From positions 1,302,001 through 1,366,000 of the forward strand of contig NZ_FYEW01000001.1 in NCBI RefSeq assembly GCF_900187375.1: a stretch of DNA of 64,000 nucleotides, written 5' to 3'. Under the pieces are notes generated by a model, which saw nothing but the letters and a program-made list of their open reading frames with translations, ran no database searches and was not told the origin of the DNA. Each line of letters starts with the position of its first letter. Positions within the stretch are counted from its first letter, which is position 1. Shown here one piece after another: positions 9,546-17,734 of this stretch. The position numbers were made by a program, and so were the translations under genes. The DNA comes from Hymenobacter gelipurpurascens (GTDB lineage: Bacteria > Bacteroidota > Bacteroidia > Cytophagales > Hymenobacteraceae).

Positions 9546-11015
9546 ATGGGACATATCACAGGATTCAAAGAGTTTGACCGCGAGATGCCTCCCAAGGCAG
9601 CGCCGCAGGAGCGCGTGGCACACAACCGCGAGTTCGTAGGCCTGTATTCCGAAGACCAGCTTACCAAGCAGGCCGCCCGATGTATGGACTGCGGCATTCC
9701 GTTCTGCCACTCGGGATGCCCACTGGGCAATATCATCCCGGAGTTTAATGACGCCGTGTTTAAGCAGGACTGGGAAGAGGCCTACCAGATTCTGTCTTCG
9801 ACCAACAACTTCCCCGAATTTACGGGCCGCATTTGTCCGGCGCCCTGTGAGTCGGCGTGCGTGCTGAGCATTAACCGGGCGCCGGTGGCCATTGAGGAAA
9901 TCGAGAAGCACATTATTGAAATTGCCTTCTCCAAAGGCTACGTGCAGCCCACGGCGCCGGTGCTCAAGTCGGGCAAAACGGTGGCCGTAGTGGGCTCAGG
10001 GCCGGCCGGCCTGGCAGCGGCGGCACAGCTAACGAAAGCCGGCCATACGGTTACCGTATTTGAGCGCGACGACCTGCCGGGTGGCCTCCTGCGCTACGGC
10101 GTACCCGATTTTAAGCTGGAAAAGTGGGTAATTGACCGGCGCATTCAGCTGCTGGAAGAAGATGGCGTGGTGTTTCGCTGCAACACGGAAGTCGGCAAAA
10201 ACATACTGGCGGATGAGCTGACGCGCACGTTTGATGCAGTAGTGCTTTGCGGCGGCGCCACCGTACCGCGCGACTTGCCTATTCCGGGCCGGAAACTGCA
10301 GGGCATACACTTCGCCATGCCCTACCTCACGCAGCATAACCGCCGCGTAAGCAACCTGCCGCTCTCCGACGAGGAAGTGCTGGCGACTGGCCTAGACGTG
10401 GTGGTGATTGGGAGTGGCGACACGGGCTCCGACTGCGTAGGCACGGCCAACCGCCAGCAGGCGCGCTCCGTCAAGCAGTTTGCCCTGATGCACCAGCCCA
10501 GCCCCGAGCGGCCCGCCCATACGCCCTGGCCCCAGGAACCGGCCATCTTCCGCACCAGCACCTCTCACGAAGAAGGCTGCCACCGCTATTGGGGCATCCA
10601 CACCAAAGCCTTCCTCAGCGACGAGCTAGGCCAGGTGCGTGCCCTACTGGTAACCGACGTAACCTGGGAAACCGACGTACTAGGCCGCCGCATTCGGTTT
10701 GAGGAACTAGAAGAATCGGAGCGTGAAATTCCGTGCCAGCTGGTGCTGCTGGCTGTAGGCTTCACCTCGCCCCAATATGCGGGCTTACTGGAGCAACTGG
10801 GGGTGGCCCTGGATGAGCGTGGCAACGTCCGGGCTTCCGAACATTCCTACCAAACCACTGTGCCCAACGTGTTTGTGGCTGGCGACATGCGCCGTGGGCA
10901 GTCGTTGGTGGTATGGGCTATTTCCGAAGGCCGAGAAGCCGCCCGGAAAGTAGATGTTTACCTGACTGGCAAGACCGCGCTGCCCAGTAAGAACGCTGTT
11001 GGTATGTTCCATTAG
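9546..11015 (+). CDS. gltD: Glutamate synthase small subunit
   Basis: A 489-residue glutamate synthase beta chain. Two cysteine clusters in the N-terminal domain (Cys46, 49, 54, 58 and Cys97, 101, 105, in CMDCGIPFCHSGC and GRICPAPCESAC) supply the 4Fe-4S sites. VAVVGSGPAGLAAAAQL (about residue 144) binds FAD and VVVIGSGDTGSDCVG (about 285) binds NAD(P)H. It feeds electrons from NADPH to the FMN of GltB. It lies in the same orientation as gltB; the gap holds a large hairpin that could make the two subunits differ in expression. Confidence 0.96.
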   Translation: MGHITGFKEFDREMPPKAAPQERVAHNREFVGLYSEDQLTKQAARCMDCGIPFCHSGCPLGNIIPEFNDAVFKQDWEEAYQILSSTNNFPEFTGRICPAPCESACVLSINRAPVAIEEIEKHIIEIAFSKGYVQPTAPVLKSGKTVAVVGSGPAGLAAAAQLTKAGHTVTVFERDDLPGGLLRYGVPDFKLEKWVIDRRIQLLEEDGVVFRCNTEVGKNILADELTRTFDAVVLCGGATVPRDLPIPGRKLQGIHFAMPYLTQHNRRVSNLPLSDEEVLATGLDVVVIGSGDTGSDCVGTANRQQARSVKQFALMHQPSPERPAHTPWPQEPAIFRTSTSHEEGCHRYWGIHTKAFLSDELGQVRALLVTDVTWETDVLGRRIRFEELEESEREIPCQLVLLAVGFTSPQYAGLLEQLGVALDERGNVRASEHSYQTTVPNVFVAGDMRRGQSLVVWAISEGREAARKVDVYLTGKTALPSKNAVGMFH

Positions 11016-11050
11016 GTTTTATAGGTACCAAGAACGGCGGCCCCAATGAC

Positions 11051-11079
11051 CGTCATGCTTCGACAAGCTCAGCATGACG
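11051..11079. terminator. Hairpin between convergent gltD and dehydrogenase genes
   Basis: CGTCATGCT (11051-11059) pairs with AGCATGACG (11071-11079) around TCGACAAGCTC. It belongs to the TCATGCT...AGCATGA repeat family of this window and sits exactly between two convergent genes, so a bidirectional terminator role is plausible, though no long T-run is seen. Confidence 0.5.
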
Positions 11080-11116
11080 TTCGATGGAAGACCAAAAACA
11101 AATGCTAGGCCACAGC

Positions 11117-12058
11117 TTACACCCCTAAAAAGACCTTCAGCTTTCGGGCCAGCACCTCATTTATCCGCTGGTACGACTGAAAGCTCCAGCCGCCAATATG
11201 CGGCGACATAATGACGTTGGGCGCGGCCGTCAGATACTCGAAACGTGCTTGCTGCTCAGGGCTCAGGGTGGCTAGCTTCTCGTTTTCCAGCACATCCAGC
11301 GCGGCCCCTTTAATCTGCCCTTCGCGCAAGACTTGCACCAAGGCGGCATGGTCGAGCACTTCACCGCGGGCCGTGTTGAGCAGCCACAGCGGGCTCTGAA
11401 AACCCTGCAGAAATGCGTCGTTTACGAAGTGATGATTGGCGGATGAATAAGGAATATGTAGGCTCAGCACCTCGGCCCGCGCCTGCAGCTCCGGCAGGCT
11501 CACCAGCGTGGCATGGTGGTTGGCTTCGCAGTTCGGGTCGTGGTCGTAGGCCAGTACGGTGCAGTCGAAAGCCTGCAGCCGGCGGGCGAATGCCTTGCCC
11601 ATGTGGCCATAGCCCAGCAGGCCAATAGTCTTCCCGCCTATTTCCTCGCCCCGGTTAGCTTCACGGCGCCACAGGCCTGCACGTACCTCGTTATCGGCCC
11701 GCACGATGTTGCGAAACAGTGCCAGCAACAGGCCTACTGCATACTCTCCCACTGCGTCACGGTTGCCCTCGGGCGCGTTCAGCAGCGTTACACCGGCGGC
11801 AGTCAGTGCTTCTTCGTCAATATTGTCAACCCCAGCTCCGGCCCGGCACACGTAGCGTAGCTGCGGTCCGTAGGCCAGTAGCTCGGCCGTCACCCGCAGC
11901 TTGGAGCGCACCATTAGGCCATCATACGGGTGTGCGGCCAGCGCAGCGGCTACCTCCGTGGCTTTCAGATCGGGACGGTAGTGAAGCTGCACCCCGATTT
12001 TCTCCATCAAATCGGGCAGGCTCGGGTGCATTTCGTCGATGACGAGGCAGAGTGACAT
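11117..12058 (-). CDS. D-isomer-specific 2-hydroxyacid dehydrogenase (SerA-like)
   Basis: A 313-residue NAD-dependent D-2-hydroxyacid dehydrogenase. GAGVDNID in the substrate domain, the Rossmann motif TIGLLGYGHMGKAFARRL (about 145-162), catalytic Arg in NTARGEV, Glu in LDVLENE and His in MSPHIGGW are all present. The length fits a catalytic core without the ACT domain of many phosphoglycerate dehydrogenases, so it could be 3-phosphoglycerate dehydrogenase or another 2-hydroxyacid reductase. It starts 7 bp after the small lipoprotein gene and so is probably the last gene of an rsmA-lipoprotein-dehydrogenase unit. Confidence 0.88.
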   Translation of the reverse strand: MSLCLVIDEMHPSLPDLMEKIGVQLHYRPDLKATEVAAALAAHPYDGLMVRSKLRVTAELLAYGPQLRYVCRAGAGVDNIDEEALTAAGVTLLNAPEGNRDAVGEYAVGLLLALFRNIVRADNEVRAGLWRREANRGEEIGGKTIGLLGYGHMGKAFARRLQAFDCTVLAYDHDPNCEANHHATLVSLPELQARAEVLSLHIPYSSANHHFVNDAFLQGFQSPLWLLNTARGEVLDHAALVQVLREGQIKGAALDVLENEKLATLSPEQQARFEYLTAAPNVIMSPHIGGWSFQSYQRINEVLARKLKVFLGV

Positions 12059-12065
12059 GGTAGAA

Positions 12066-12452
12066 TCAGGGAAGGGAAGTTAGGACCAAGCTTGAATCAC
12101 CCACTGCTTGATAAAGTTTTACTTGGCACTGCTGCCGCGTCAGTGGGCCCTGCGATGATGCTTGAGCGGCTGCAAAGTTGGTGGCAGTCTTATTAAGTAA
12201 AAAACACTTGTTGAACTCAGAATCGCAAAAAATCAAGTAGCTCCCCACTGCGGCATATGAGTCTACATGGCCAATATCCATTGCCTTGGTGGAAGTAAAC
12301 CAGTGGTTTTGGTAGCCGACACTGGTGAAGCCTTCATAATCTGTTCTTGACTGATAGCCTTTTAGCCTTGGTATTGGCTCCCAAGAACCCTCGTCCGGGT
12401 TACAGCTTACTAGCAGTACGACAGAACAGCCTAATAGCAAGGTCTGACGCAT
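12066..12452 (-). CDS. Small predicted lipoprotein, unknown function
   Basis: A 128-residue protein that I do not recognise. I place the start at 12452 because this gives a clean lipoprotein signal: MRQTLLLGCSVVLLVSC with lipobox LVSC and Cys17 as the lipidated residue. The longer in-frame start at 12485 would run into the 3' end of rsmA and bury the signal peptide. The mature part is short, with aromatic residues and two more cysteines (ICDSEF...KCF). It starts 7 bp after rsmA and ends 7 bp before the dehydrogenase gene. Confidence 0.72.
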   Translation of the reverse strand: MRQTLLLGCSVVLLVSCNPDEGSWEPIPRLKGYQSRTDYEGFTSVGYQNHWFTSTKAMDIGHVDSYAAVGSYLIFCDSEFNKCFLLNKTATNFAAAQASSQGPLTRQQCQVKLYQAVGDSSLVLTSLP

Positions 12453-12459
12453 GACTAGG

Positions 12460-13248
12460 CTACGCCACTTGATGCTGCTCCACATGCTTTGTCAGCCCCA
12501 CAAAGTCAGCCACGCTTAGTTGTTCGGCGCGCTTATCGAAAATAGGGTCCGTAGTAGTTTCAGCAGGCATCCCGAAGGGCTTCAGAGCGTTGCGTAGAGT
12601 TTTGCGGCGGGTCTGGAAGGCTTGTTTCACCACCTTGAAGAAAAGCTTCTCGTCACAGTCCAGCTGCTGAGTAGTGTTGCGGGTCAGGCGAATAACGGCC
12701 GACTGCACTTTGGGCGGCGGGTTGAACACGTGCGGCGGCACCGTGAACAGGTACTCGATGGTATAAAACGCCTGCAGCAGCACGCTCAGAATGCCGTAGG
12801 TCTTACTGCCTGGTCCTTCGGCGAGGCGGTCGGCTACTTCCTTCTGAATCATGCCCACGCACTCGCGCACCTGATGGCGGTGGGCCAGCACCTGGAAGTA
12901 GATCTGGCTGCTGATGTTGTAAGGAAAGTTTCCGATGATGGCAATGGGCTGATTATTGTACAGCTTCCCCAAGTCCATTTTCAGAAAGTCCTGGGAGTAA
13001 ATTCGGTCTTCCAGCGCAGGAAAATGCTTGTGTAGGTACGCCACTGAATCCCGGTCGATTTCTACCACGGAGGTGCGGTATTCCTTGTGCTGCAGCAGCG
13101 TGCCCGTGAGCACGCCCATGCCCGGCCCTATTTCCAGAACCTCCGTCACGCCATCGGGCAGGCGCAGGGCTTCCACAATGTTGCGGGCAATGTTCGGATC
13201 GGCCAGAAAGTGCTGCCCGAGGTGTTTTTTGGCTTTAACGGAATCCAT
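12460..13248 (-). CDS. rsmA: 16S rRNA dimethyladenosine transferase
   Basis: KsgA/RsmA, 262 residues, which dimethylates two adjacent adenines near the 3' end of 16S rRNA during 30S assembly. The start at 13248 gives MDSVKAKKHLGQHFL, the usual N-terminus; an in-frame start 28 codons upstream would add unrelated sequence. SAM-binding EIGPGMGVLTGTL and the catalytic NFPYNISSQI (N-x-P-Y class) are present. TATCTTTG on the minus strand at 13423-13430 is a possible -7 element. Confidence 0.96.
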   Translation of the reverse strand: MDSVKAKKHLGQHFLADPNIARNIVEALRLPDGVTEVLEIGPGMGVLTGTLLQHKEYRTSVVEIDRDSVAYLHKHFPALEDRIYSQDFLKMDLGKLYNNQPIAIIGNFPYNISSQIYFQVLAHRHQVRECVGMIQKEVADRLAEGPGSKTYGILSVLLQAFYTIEYLFTVPPHVFNPPPKVQSAVIRLTRNTTQQLDCDEKLFFKVVKQAFQTRRKTLRNALKPFGMPAETTTDPIFDKRAEQLSVADFVGLTKHVEQHQVA

Positions 13249-13422
13249 ACTACTGGAAGTAAGTGCAAGAAGAGTAGGTAGGCCACCAGATTGCGCTGTA
13301 GAAGCTCCACCGTAGGCCAGTCGCTGGAACAAAAGGCTCCAGCTTCTGCCACTGCGGTCGGAACGAATGGCGAACTTATCCGTTCGCTGTATTCGGTTCT
13401 ACAAAAGGGCTACCTTCACGCC

Positions 13423-13430
13423 CAAAGATA
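13423..13430 (-). promoter_or_regulatory. Possible -7 element for the rsmA unit
   Basis: Read on the minus strand this is TATCTTTG, an exact TAnnTTTG match. No -33 TTTG is seen at the ideal 19-base spacing, and the leader to rsmA would be about 170 bases, so confidence is modest. Confidence 0.4.
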
Positions 13431-13502
13431 CGCCGGTGGCTGCCGTTTCTCCGCGCCTCGAGCTCGGAGTAGAGGCAGCAGCTGGCTTTACCTCCCCGCC
13501 CT

Positions 13503-14957
13503 ATGCCCTTATCTCTCGCCTACGCTGCCGATTTTCCTTCTTTTGCAGACACCGTATTTATTCTGCCGGCCGGCACTACGGAGCTCCCCATCAATGCCGC
13601 CGCCGATCTGCCGGAGCCCGTTCGGGCGTACGTGGCCAGCCAGCTGGCCGCCGATGAAAAACTCATCAGCATCAACCAATACACGCACCACCACTACTAT
13701 GTGGTAGCAGAAGCGAAGAAAACGGCAGATCTGACGGCCGAGGCGCTTCGCAAAGCCGGTAACAAACTGCACGCCCTGCTGAAAACCGACAAGATTCCGG
13801 AGCTGTTCATCAACGACTTGACTCCGGATGGCGCACTGGCGCTGGCAGAAGGCATTGCTCTTAGCGCTTATCAGTTTGAGGGCTATAAAACCGACGAGAA
13901 GTCGAAGAAGACTCCCGATTTGCAGCTCATTACGCTGGTAGGCCCTCAGCTGAGCACCGAAAAAGTACAGGAGCTGGATGGTGTGCTGCAAGGCGTGTAC
14001 CTGGCCCGCGACCTGGTGAACATGCCCTACAGCCACCTCAACGCAACCCAGCTGGCCAACCGCATGCAAGCCGCCGGAGATGATGCTGGCTTCCAGACGG
14101 AAATTCTGGACTTTGTGCGCATTGAGGCCCTTCGTATGGGTGGCCTACTAGCCGTGAACCAGGGTAGTCCCGAGCCGCCCACCTTCACCATTATGGAGTA
14201 CAAGCCCGAAGGCGCCACCAATGAAAAGCCTTATGTGCTGGTAGGCAAAGGCGTAGTATTTGACACCGGCGGACTCAGCCTGAAGCCCACGCCCAACAGC
14301 ATGGACCTGATGAAGTGCGACATGGCCGGCGCGGCTGTAGTTACCGGCGTGCTCACGGCACTGGCCAAAAACAAGGTTAAGCTGCACGTAATAGGCCTGG
14401 TGCCCGCTACCGATAACCGCCCCGGCGGCCCCGCCCTGGCCCCCAGCGATGTAATTACTATGTACAGCGGCCTGACGGTGGAGGTAATGAACACCGATGC
14501 CGAAGGCCGCCTGATTCTGGCCGATGCACTGGCGTTTGCCAAGAAATATAACCCCGAGCTGGTGCTGGATTATGCTACCCTTACTGGCTCCGCCGTTCGC
14601 GCCATCGGCACTGAGGGTATCGTGTACATGGGCACCGCCGAAGAGCAAACCATGCTGGAGCTGAAGCAGTCCGGCAACCGCACGCATGAGCGCCTGGTGG
14701 AGTTTCCGATGTGGGACGAATACGATGACCACATCAAGAGCAGCGTAGCCGACCTTTCCAACATGGGCAAAGCCGAAGCCGGCGCTATTTCGGCCGGTAA
14801 GTTCCTGGAGCGCTTCATCGAGGGTTGCCCATGGGTGCACTTTGATATTGCTGGCCCTGCCTTCCTCACCGCTCCCGATTCGTACCGGGGCAAAGGGGGC
14901 ACCGGCTCTGCCGTACGCCTCACCTACGACTTCCTGAAGCGGAAAGCTACGGTATAG
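13503..14957 (+). CDS. pepA: M17 leucyl aminopeptidase
   Basis: A 484-residue cytosolic aminopeptidase of family M17 that removes N-terminal residues from peptides using two metal ions. VGKGVVFDTGGLSLKP supplies Lys249 and Asp254, and NTDAEGRL supplies Asp332, Glu334 and the active-site Arg336. DMAGAAVV carries a further metal-binding Asp. The N-terminal 150 residues are the variable domain. It is monocistronic by appearance: divergent from rsmA and followed by a 19-bp perfect hairpin. Confidence 0.94.
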   Translation: MPLSLAYAADFPSFADTVFILPAGTTELPINAAADLPEPVRAYVASQLAADEKLISINQYTHHHYYVVAEAKKTADLTAEALRKAGNKLHALLKTDKIPELFINDLTPDGALALAEGIALSAYQFEGYKTDEKSKKTPDLQLITLVGPQLSTEKVQELDGVLQGVYLARDLVNMPYSHLNATQLANRMQAAGDDAGFQTEILDFVRIEALRMGGLLAVNQGSPEPPTFTIMEYKPEGATNEKPYVLVGKGVVFDTGGLSLKPTPNSMDLMKCDMAGAAVVTGVLTALAKNKVKLHVIGLVPATDNRPGGPALAPSDVITMYSGLTVEVMNTDAEGRLILADALAFAKKYNPELVLDYATLTGSAVRAIGTEGIVYMGTAEEQTMLELKQSGNRTHERLVEFPMWDEYDDHIKSSVADLSNMGKAEAGAISAGKFLERFIEGCPWVHFDIAGPAFLTAPDSYRGKGGTGSAVRLTYDFLKRKATV

Positions 14958-14967
14958 CATCCTTCCC

Positions 14968-15033
14968 GCAGGGGAGTGGCCTAGCGCCGCACCGGGTACT
15001 CAGTTCCTGCGTTACGCTAGGCCACTCCCCTGC
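14968..15033 (+). terminator. Long hairpin after pepA built from the GGCCTAG motif
   Basis: Arms 14968-14986 (GCAGGGGAGTGGCCTAGCG) and 15015-15033 are perfect 19-bp complements with a 28-base loop. Each arm contains one copy of the iterated AGTGGCCTAG motif in opposite orientation. The flanking T-run is weak, so termination is inferred from structure and position. Confidence 0.65.
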
Positions 15034-15068
15034 CAGTTGCTCCTTTTCATTCAACAGCACTTACCAGA

Positions 15069-16121
15069 ATGCTTCCACGCATAGGCATATCCGTCGGCGA
15101 CTTAGCCGGTATTGGCCCGGAAATTATCTATAAGACCTTTTTAGATCAGCGGCTGCTTAAGTTCTGCACGCCGGTTGTGTACGGCACCGCCACCGTCCTT
15201 TTCGACGACTTTCCCGTTGATCCGCAGGCGGAGCCCCTCACCTTCCGCCAGGTGCGCGAGGCCGCCGATATTGCGCCCGGTAAGCACAACGCCGTCACGT
15301 GCTGGGACGAGGACTATCACCTTACTCCCGGTCAGCCCAGCGCGGCCAGCGGCGCAGCAGCGCGCCAGAGTCTGCTAGCCGCCGCCCGCGACCTGAAAGC
15401 CGGCCTGCTCGACGCCCTCGTGACAGCACCCATCAGCAAGGAAAACACGCAGGCCGACGATTTCCGCTACCCTGGCCACACGGAGTTTCTGACCACCTTC
15501 TTTGAAGCGCCCGAAAGCCTCATGCTGCTCGCCACCGATGAGTTGCGGGTAGCTACCGTCACGGGCCATATTCCGCTCAAAGACGTGCCCAGCCGCCTCA
15601 CCAAGGAGCTTCTGACAACCAAGCTGCGTATTCTCATCAACTCCCTGAAGCAGGATTTCGGCATTGAAAAACCGCGCGTTGCTGTGCTGGGGCTCAACCC
15701 CCACGCCGGCGAAAACGGCCTGTTAGGCACCGAGGAAATAGAAACCGTAACGCCCGTTCTCAAGCAGTTTCAGGAGGAAGGCCACCTGGCCTACGGGCCT
15801 TTCCCCGCCGATGGCTACTTCGGCACCGGCCAGTTCCGCCAGTTCGATGCCACGCTTTCCTTGTATCACGACCAGGGCCTGATCCCGTTTAAAACTATTG
15901 CGTTTGAGCGCGGCGTCAACTTCACGGCGGGCCTTCCCGTCATCCGCACCTCACCCGACCATGGCACCGCTTACGGCTTAGCGGGCCAGTTTAAAGCCGA
16001 TCCTACCTCCTTCCGGGAAGCCTTATACATGGCCTGCGACTTGGTGCGCCAGCGCAAGGCCTTAGCAGAAATCAAACCCCTGATTCCGGGACCAGCGCCG
16101 CGCGGGGGCCGTTACGAGTAA
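15069..16121 (+). CDS. pdxA: 4-hydroxythreonine-4-phosphate dehydrogenase
   Basis: PdxA, 350 residues, an NAD-dependent oxidase/decarboxylase of vitamin B6 (pyridoxal phosphate) synthesis. GISVGDLAGIGPEI at the N-terminus, TAPISKEN, the metal-binding YPGHTEFL, GLNPHAGENG and the second metal-binding YHDQGLIPFK are all present. The start at 15069 gives the typical MLPRIGISVGD. A hairpin with a short U-rich tail follows, so the gene probably stands alone. Confidence 0.95.
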   Translation: MLPRIGISVGDLAGIGPEIIYKTFLDQRLLKFCTPVVYGTATVLFDDFPVDPQAEPLTFRQVREAADIAPGKHNAVTCWDEDYHLTPGQPSAASGAAARQSLLAAARDLKAGLLDALVTAPISKENTQADDFRYPGHTEFLTTFFEAPESLMLLATDELRVATVTGHIPLKDVPSRLTKELLTTKLRILINSLKQDFGIEKPRVAVLGLNPHAGENGLLGTEEIETVTPVLKQFQEEGHLAYGPFPADGYFGTGQFRQFDATLSLYHDQGLIPFKTIAFERGVNFTAGLPVIRTSPDHGTAYGLAGQFKADPTSFREALYMACDLVRQRKALAEIKPLIPGPAPRGGRYE

Positions 16122-16144
16122 CCCCGCTGTATTCTGAGCTGGCT

Positions 16145-16187
16145 AACGGCCACCATCTCATTATCAGGATGGTGGCCGTTGCATTTT
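16145..16187 (+). terminator. Intrinsic terminator after pdxA
   Basis: Arms AACGGCCACCAT (16145-16156) and ATGGTGGCCGTT (16169-16180) with a 12-base loop, followed by GCATTTT. Confidence 0.72.
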
Positions 16188-16239
16188 GGGCGAAAACCAA
16201 CTCCTTATTGGCCCATCAAAAGCAGAATTTTATTTCCAA

Positions 16240-16255
16240 AAACGAAATTTTGTTT
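16240..16255. promoter_or_regulatory. Near-palindromic operator candidate before the HigA-like gene
   Basis: AAACGAAATTTTGTTT is a 16-bp palindrome with one mismatched base pair. Its right end (TTT of 16253-16255) overlaps the -33 element of the promoter at 16253-16283, the geometry expected for autorepression by the downstream helix-turn-helix protein. Operator identity is inferred. Confidence 0.5.
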
Positions 16256-16283
16256 GTGCTTTCAGAACTAGACTGTAGATTTG
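16253..16283 (+). promoter_or_regulatory. Bacteroidota-type promoter (-33 TTTG, -7 TAGATTTG)
   Basis: TTTG at 16253-16256 and TAGATTTG at 16276-16283 are separated by exactly 19 bases, matching the TTTG-N19-TAnnTTTG consensus for the primary sigma factor of this phylum. It should start transcription about 16290, before the regulator at 16334. Confidence 0.78.
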
Positions 16284-16333
16284 CAGCTCCAAAACCGTAG
16301 CCATGCGCTGCTCTCTCCTGTTTATCTGCTGGT

Positions 16334-16702
16334 ATGCTGCTTCAAACCCCTACCGATTACCGAACTGCCCTGCGCCGTCTTGACGCCTTGGTAGCTGCCG
16401 GAGTAGAGGGCAATGCCGCGCTAGAAACGGAATTGCGGGAGCTGATTGCGGCCCTTGACACGTACGAGGACAAGCTAGGCCTACTACCTATTCCTAACCT
16501 GCCTACCTCGCTGGCTGAAATGATTGAGCTGAAGCGCCAACAGATGCGCCTCAAGCAAAAAGAACTGGCCCAGCTACTGGAGGTGCCGGCCGGGCGCCTC
16601 TCCCAGATCCTGAGCGGCAAACGCCGCGTGACTCTGGACCTGGCGAAACGCTTGTACGAACGGTTAGGCATACCGCCCGACTTCATTCTGAAAAACGCGT
16701 AG
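16334..16702 (+). CDS. HigA-like XRE-family antitoxin/regulator, no toxin partner
   Basis: A 122-residue protein with the HigA layout: a helical N-terminal region (ALRRLDALVAA..., TYEDKLGLLPIPN) and a C-terminal Cro/C1-type helix-turn-helix (about residues 65-118, with KQKELAQLLEVPAGRLSQIL as the recognition region and LAKRLYERLGIPPDFIL). HigA proteins normally neutralise a HigB ribosome-dependent RNase encoded immediately upstream. No HigB-like ORF is seen on either side: pdxA ends at 16121 and its terminator follows. It may be a solitary autoregulated repressor; the operator and promoter above fit that. Confidence 0.8.
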   Translation: MLLQTPTDYRTALRRLDALVAAGVEGNAALETELRELIAALDTYEDKLGLLPIPNLPTSLAEMIELKRQQMRLKQKELAQLLEVPAGRLSQILSGKRRVTLDLAKRLYERLGIPPDFILKNA

Positions 16703-16727
16703 CCGACTGGCCCAGACCGTATCTACT

Positions 16728-16758
16728 TTTAAAAAACGGGGAAATCTTTCTACTTTTG
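16728..16758 (+). promoter_or_regulatory. Promoter of the YceD-rpmF-plsX-fabH cluster
   Basis: TACTTTTG at 16751-16758 is an exact TAnnTTTG -7 element, and TTTA at 16728-16731 sits at the correct 19-base spacing as a degenerate -33. The last three bases form the TTG that would start a longer YceD reading frame, which argues that translation begins at the GTG of 16780. Confidence 0.68.
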
Positions 16759-16779
16759 CCCCCTGCTATAAATACCCCT

Positions 16780-17313
16780 GTGAAAAAGGACACTCAATAC
16801 GACCTCAACATCGCCCGTCTGGCCGATAAAACGCACCATTTTGCGTTTGAGCTCGACCGCGCCTTTTTTGAGCAGTTTGATCAGGAGCTCATCCCCGATG
16901 GCAACATTCATGCGGATGTTACCCTGATCAAAACAGACCGTTTGCTGACCCTGGACTTTGACCTGCACGGCACCGTACGCCAGATCTGCGACCGGAGCCT
17001 GGATGAGTACGACCAGCAGGTAGACGCGCACGAGCAGCTGCTGGTGCGCTTCGGCGACCAGAACCTGGAACTGGACGACAATGTGCTGCAAATCACGCCC
17101 GACACCCAGACGCTGCCTCTGGCTCAGCACCTGTTCGACTACATCGGTCTGGCGCTGCCCATGAAAAAGCTGCACCCGCGCTTCCAGGATGAGCCCGATG
17201 ATAACCCCGATGCCGACGCCAAGCTCATCTTCACCACTCGCCAGGAAGGCGATGATGACGATGACAGCGACGACACCGATCCGCGCTGGAACGCGCTGCG
17301 CAACCTCAACTAG
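16780..17313 (+). CDS. YceD/DUF177 family protein
   Basis: A DUF177 (YceD) protein of 177 residues, acidic at the C-terminus (DDDDDSDDTD). The family has a conserved CxxC-related core; here RQICDRSLDEY represents it with only one Cys. YceD genes almost always precede rpmF, and are thought to affect 23S rRNA/ribosomal protein metabolism, although the biochemical role is not established. I chose the GTG at 16780 because an upstream in-frame TTG lies inside the promoter -7 element. The leader would be only about 16 bases. Confidence 0.85.
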   Translation: MKKDTQYDLNIARLADKTHHFAFELDRAFFEQFDQELIPDGNIHADVTLIKTDRLLTLDFDLHGTVRQICDRSLDEYDQQVDAHEQLLVRFGDQNLELDDNVLQITPDTQTLPLAQHLFDYIGLALPMKKLHPRFQDEPDDNPDADAKLIFTTRQEGDDDDDSDDTDPRWNALRNLN

Positions 17314-17378
17314 TAAGCGTGCTGGGTCGCTTGAACCCTTTCAATAGATACACTTCAACATTCAACATTTCCTGACTC

Positions 17379-17603
17379 ATGGCTCATCCTAAGCGCCGAA
17401 CCTCCAAAACCCGCCGCGACAAACGTCGTACCCACGATAAGCTGCACCCAAAAGCTATCAGCATCTGCACGAACACCGGCGAAACGCACCTGCGTCATAA
17501 AGCGTACGTAGTAGACGGCGACTTGTACCTGCACGGTAAAGTAGCTATCAAGAATTATGCTCCTGTAGCGGCTCCTGCTGCTACCGACAGCGACGAAGAA
17601 TAG
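17379..17603 (+). CDS. rpmF: 50S ribosomal protein L32
   Basis: Ribosomal protein L32, 74 residues, with the typical MAHPKRRTSKTRRDKRR start and HKAYVVDGDLY core. It has only one of the cysteines that coordinate zinc in C-plus forms (ICTNTGE), so it is a zinc-free type. It sits between YceD and plsX, the classical arrangement that couples ribosome and fatty-acid or phospholipid synthesis. The tail is extended by a low-complexity APAATDSDEE segment. Confidence 0.97.
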   Translation: MAHPKRRTSKTRRDKRRTHDKLHPKAISICTNTGETHLRHKAYVVDGDLYLHGKVAIKNYAPVAAPAATDSDEE

Positions 17604-17644
17604 TAGCATCCGCCGCTTTTCTGCCTTTAGGTAGCCTTTAGTGA

Positions 17645-17687
17645 GCTCTCCGGCCGCTGCAGCCCACGCTGCCGGTGGCCGGAGAGC
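17645..17687 (+). other. Hairpin between rpmF and plsX
   Basis: GCTCTCCGGCC (17645-17655) pairs with GGCCGGAGAGC (17677-17687) around a 21-base loop. No T-run follows, so it may stabilise or attenuate the rpmF transcript rather than end it. Confidence 0.5.
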
Positions 17688-17734
17688 CAGGGTGGCCTAG
17701 GGCATCTCTCCCGGACCTCTTTGATACCTCGTTC

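Noticed and set aside
16756..16779. TTG start for the YceD gene
   Set aside because: The TTG is part of the promoter -7 element TACTTTTG; the GTG at 16780 gives a conventional protein.
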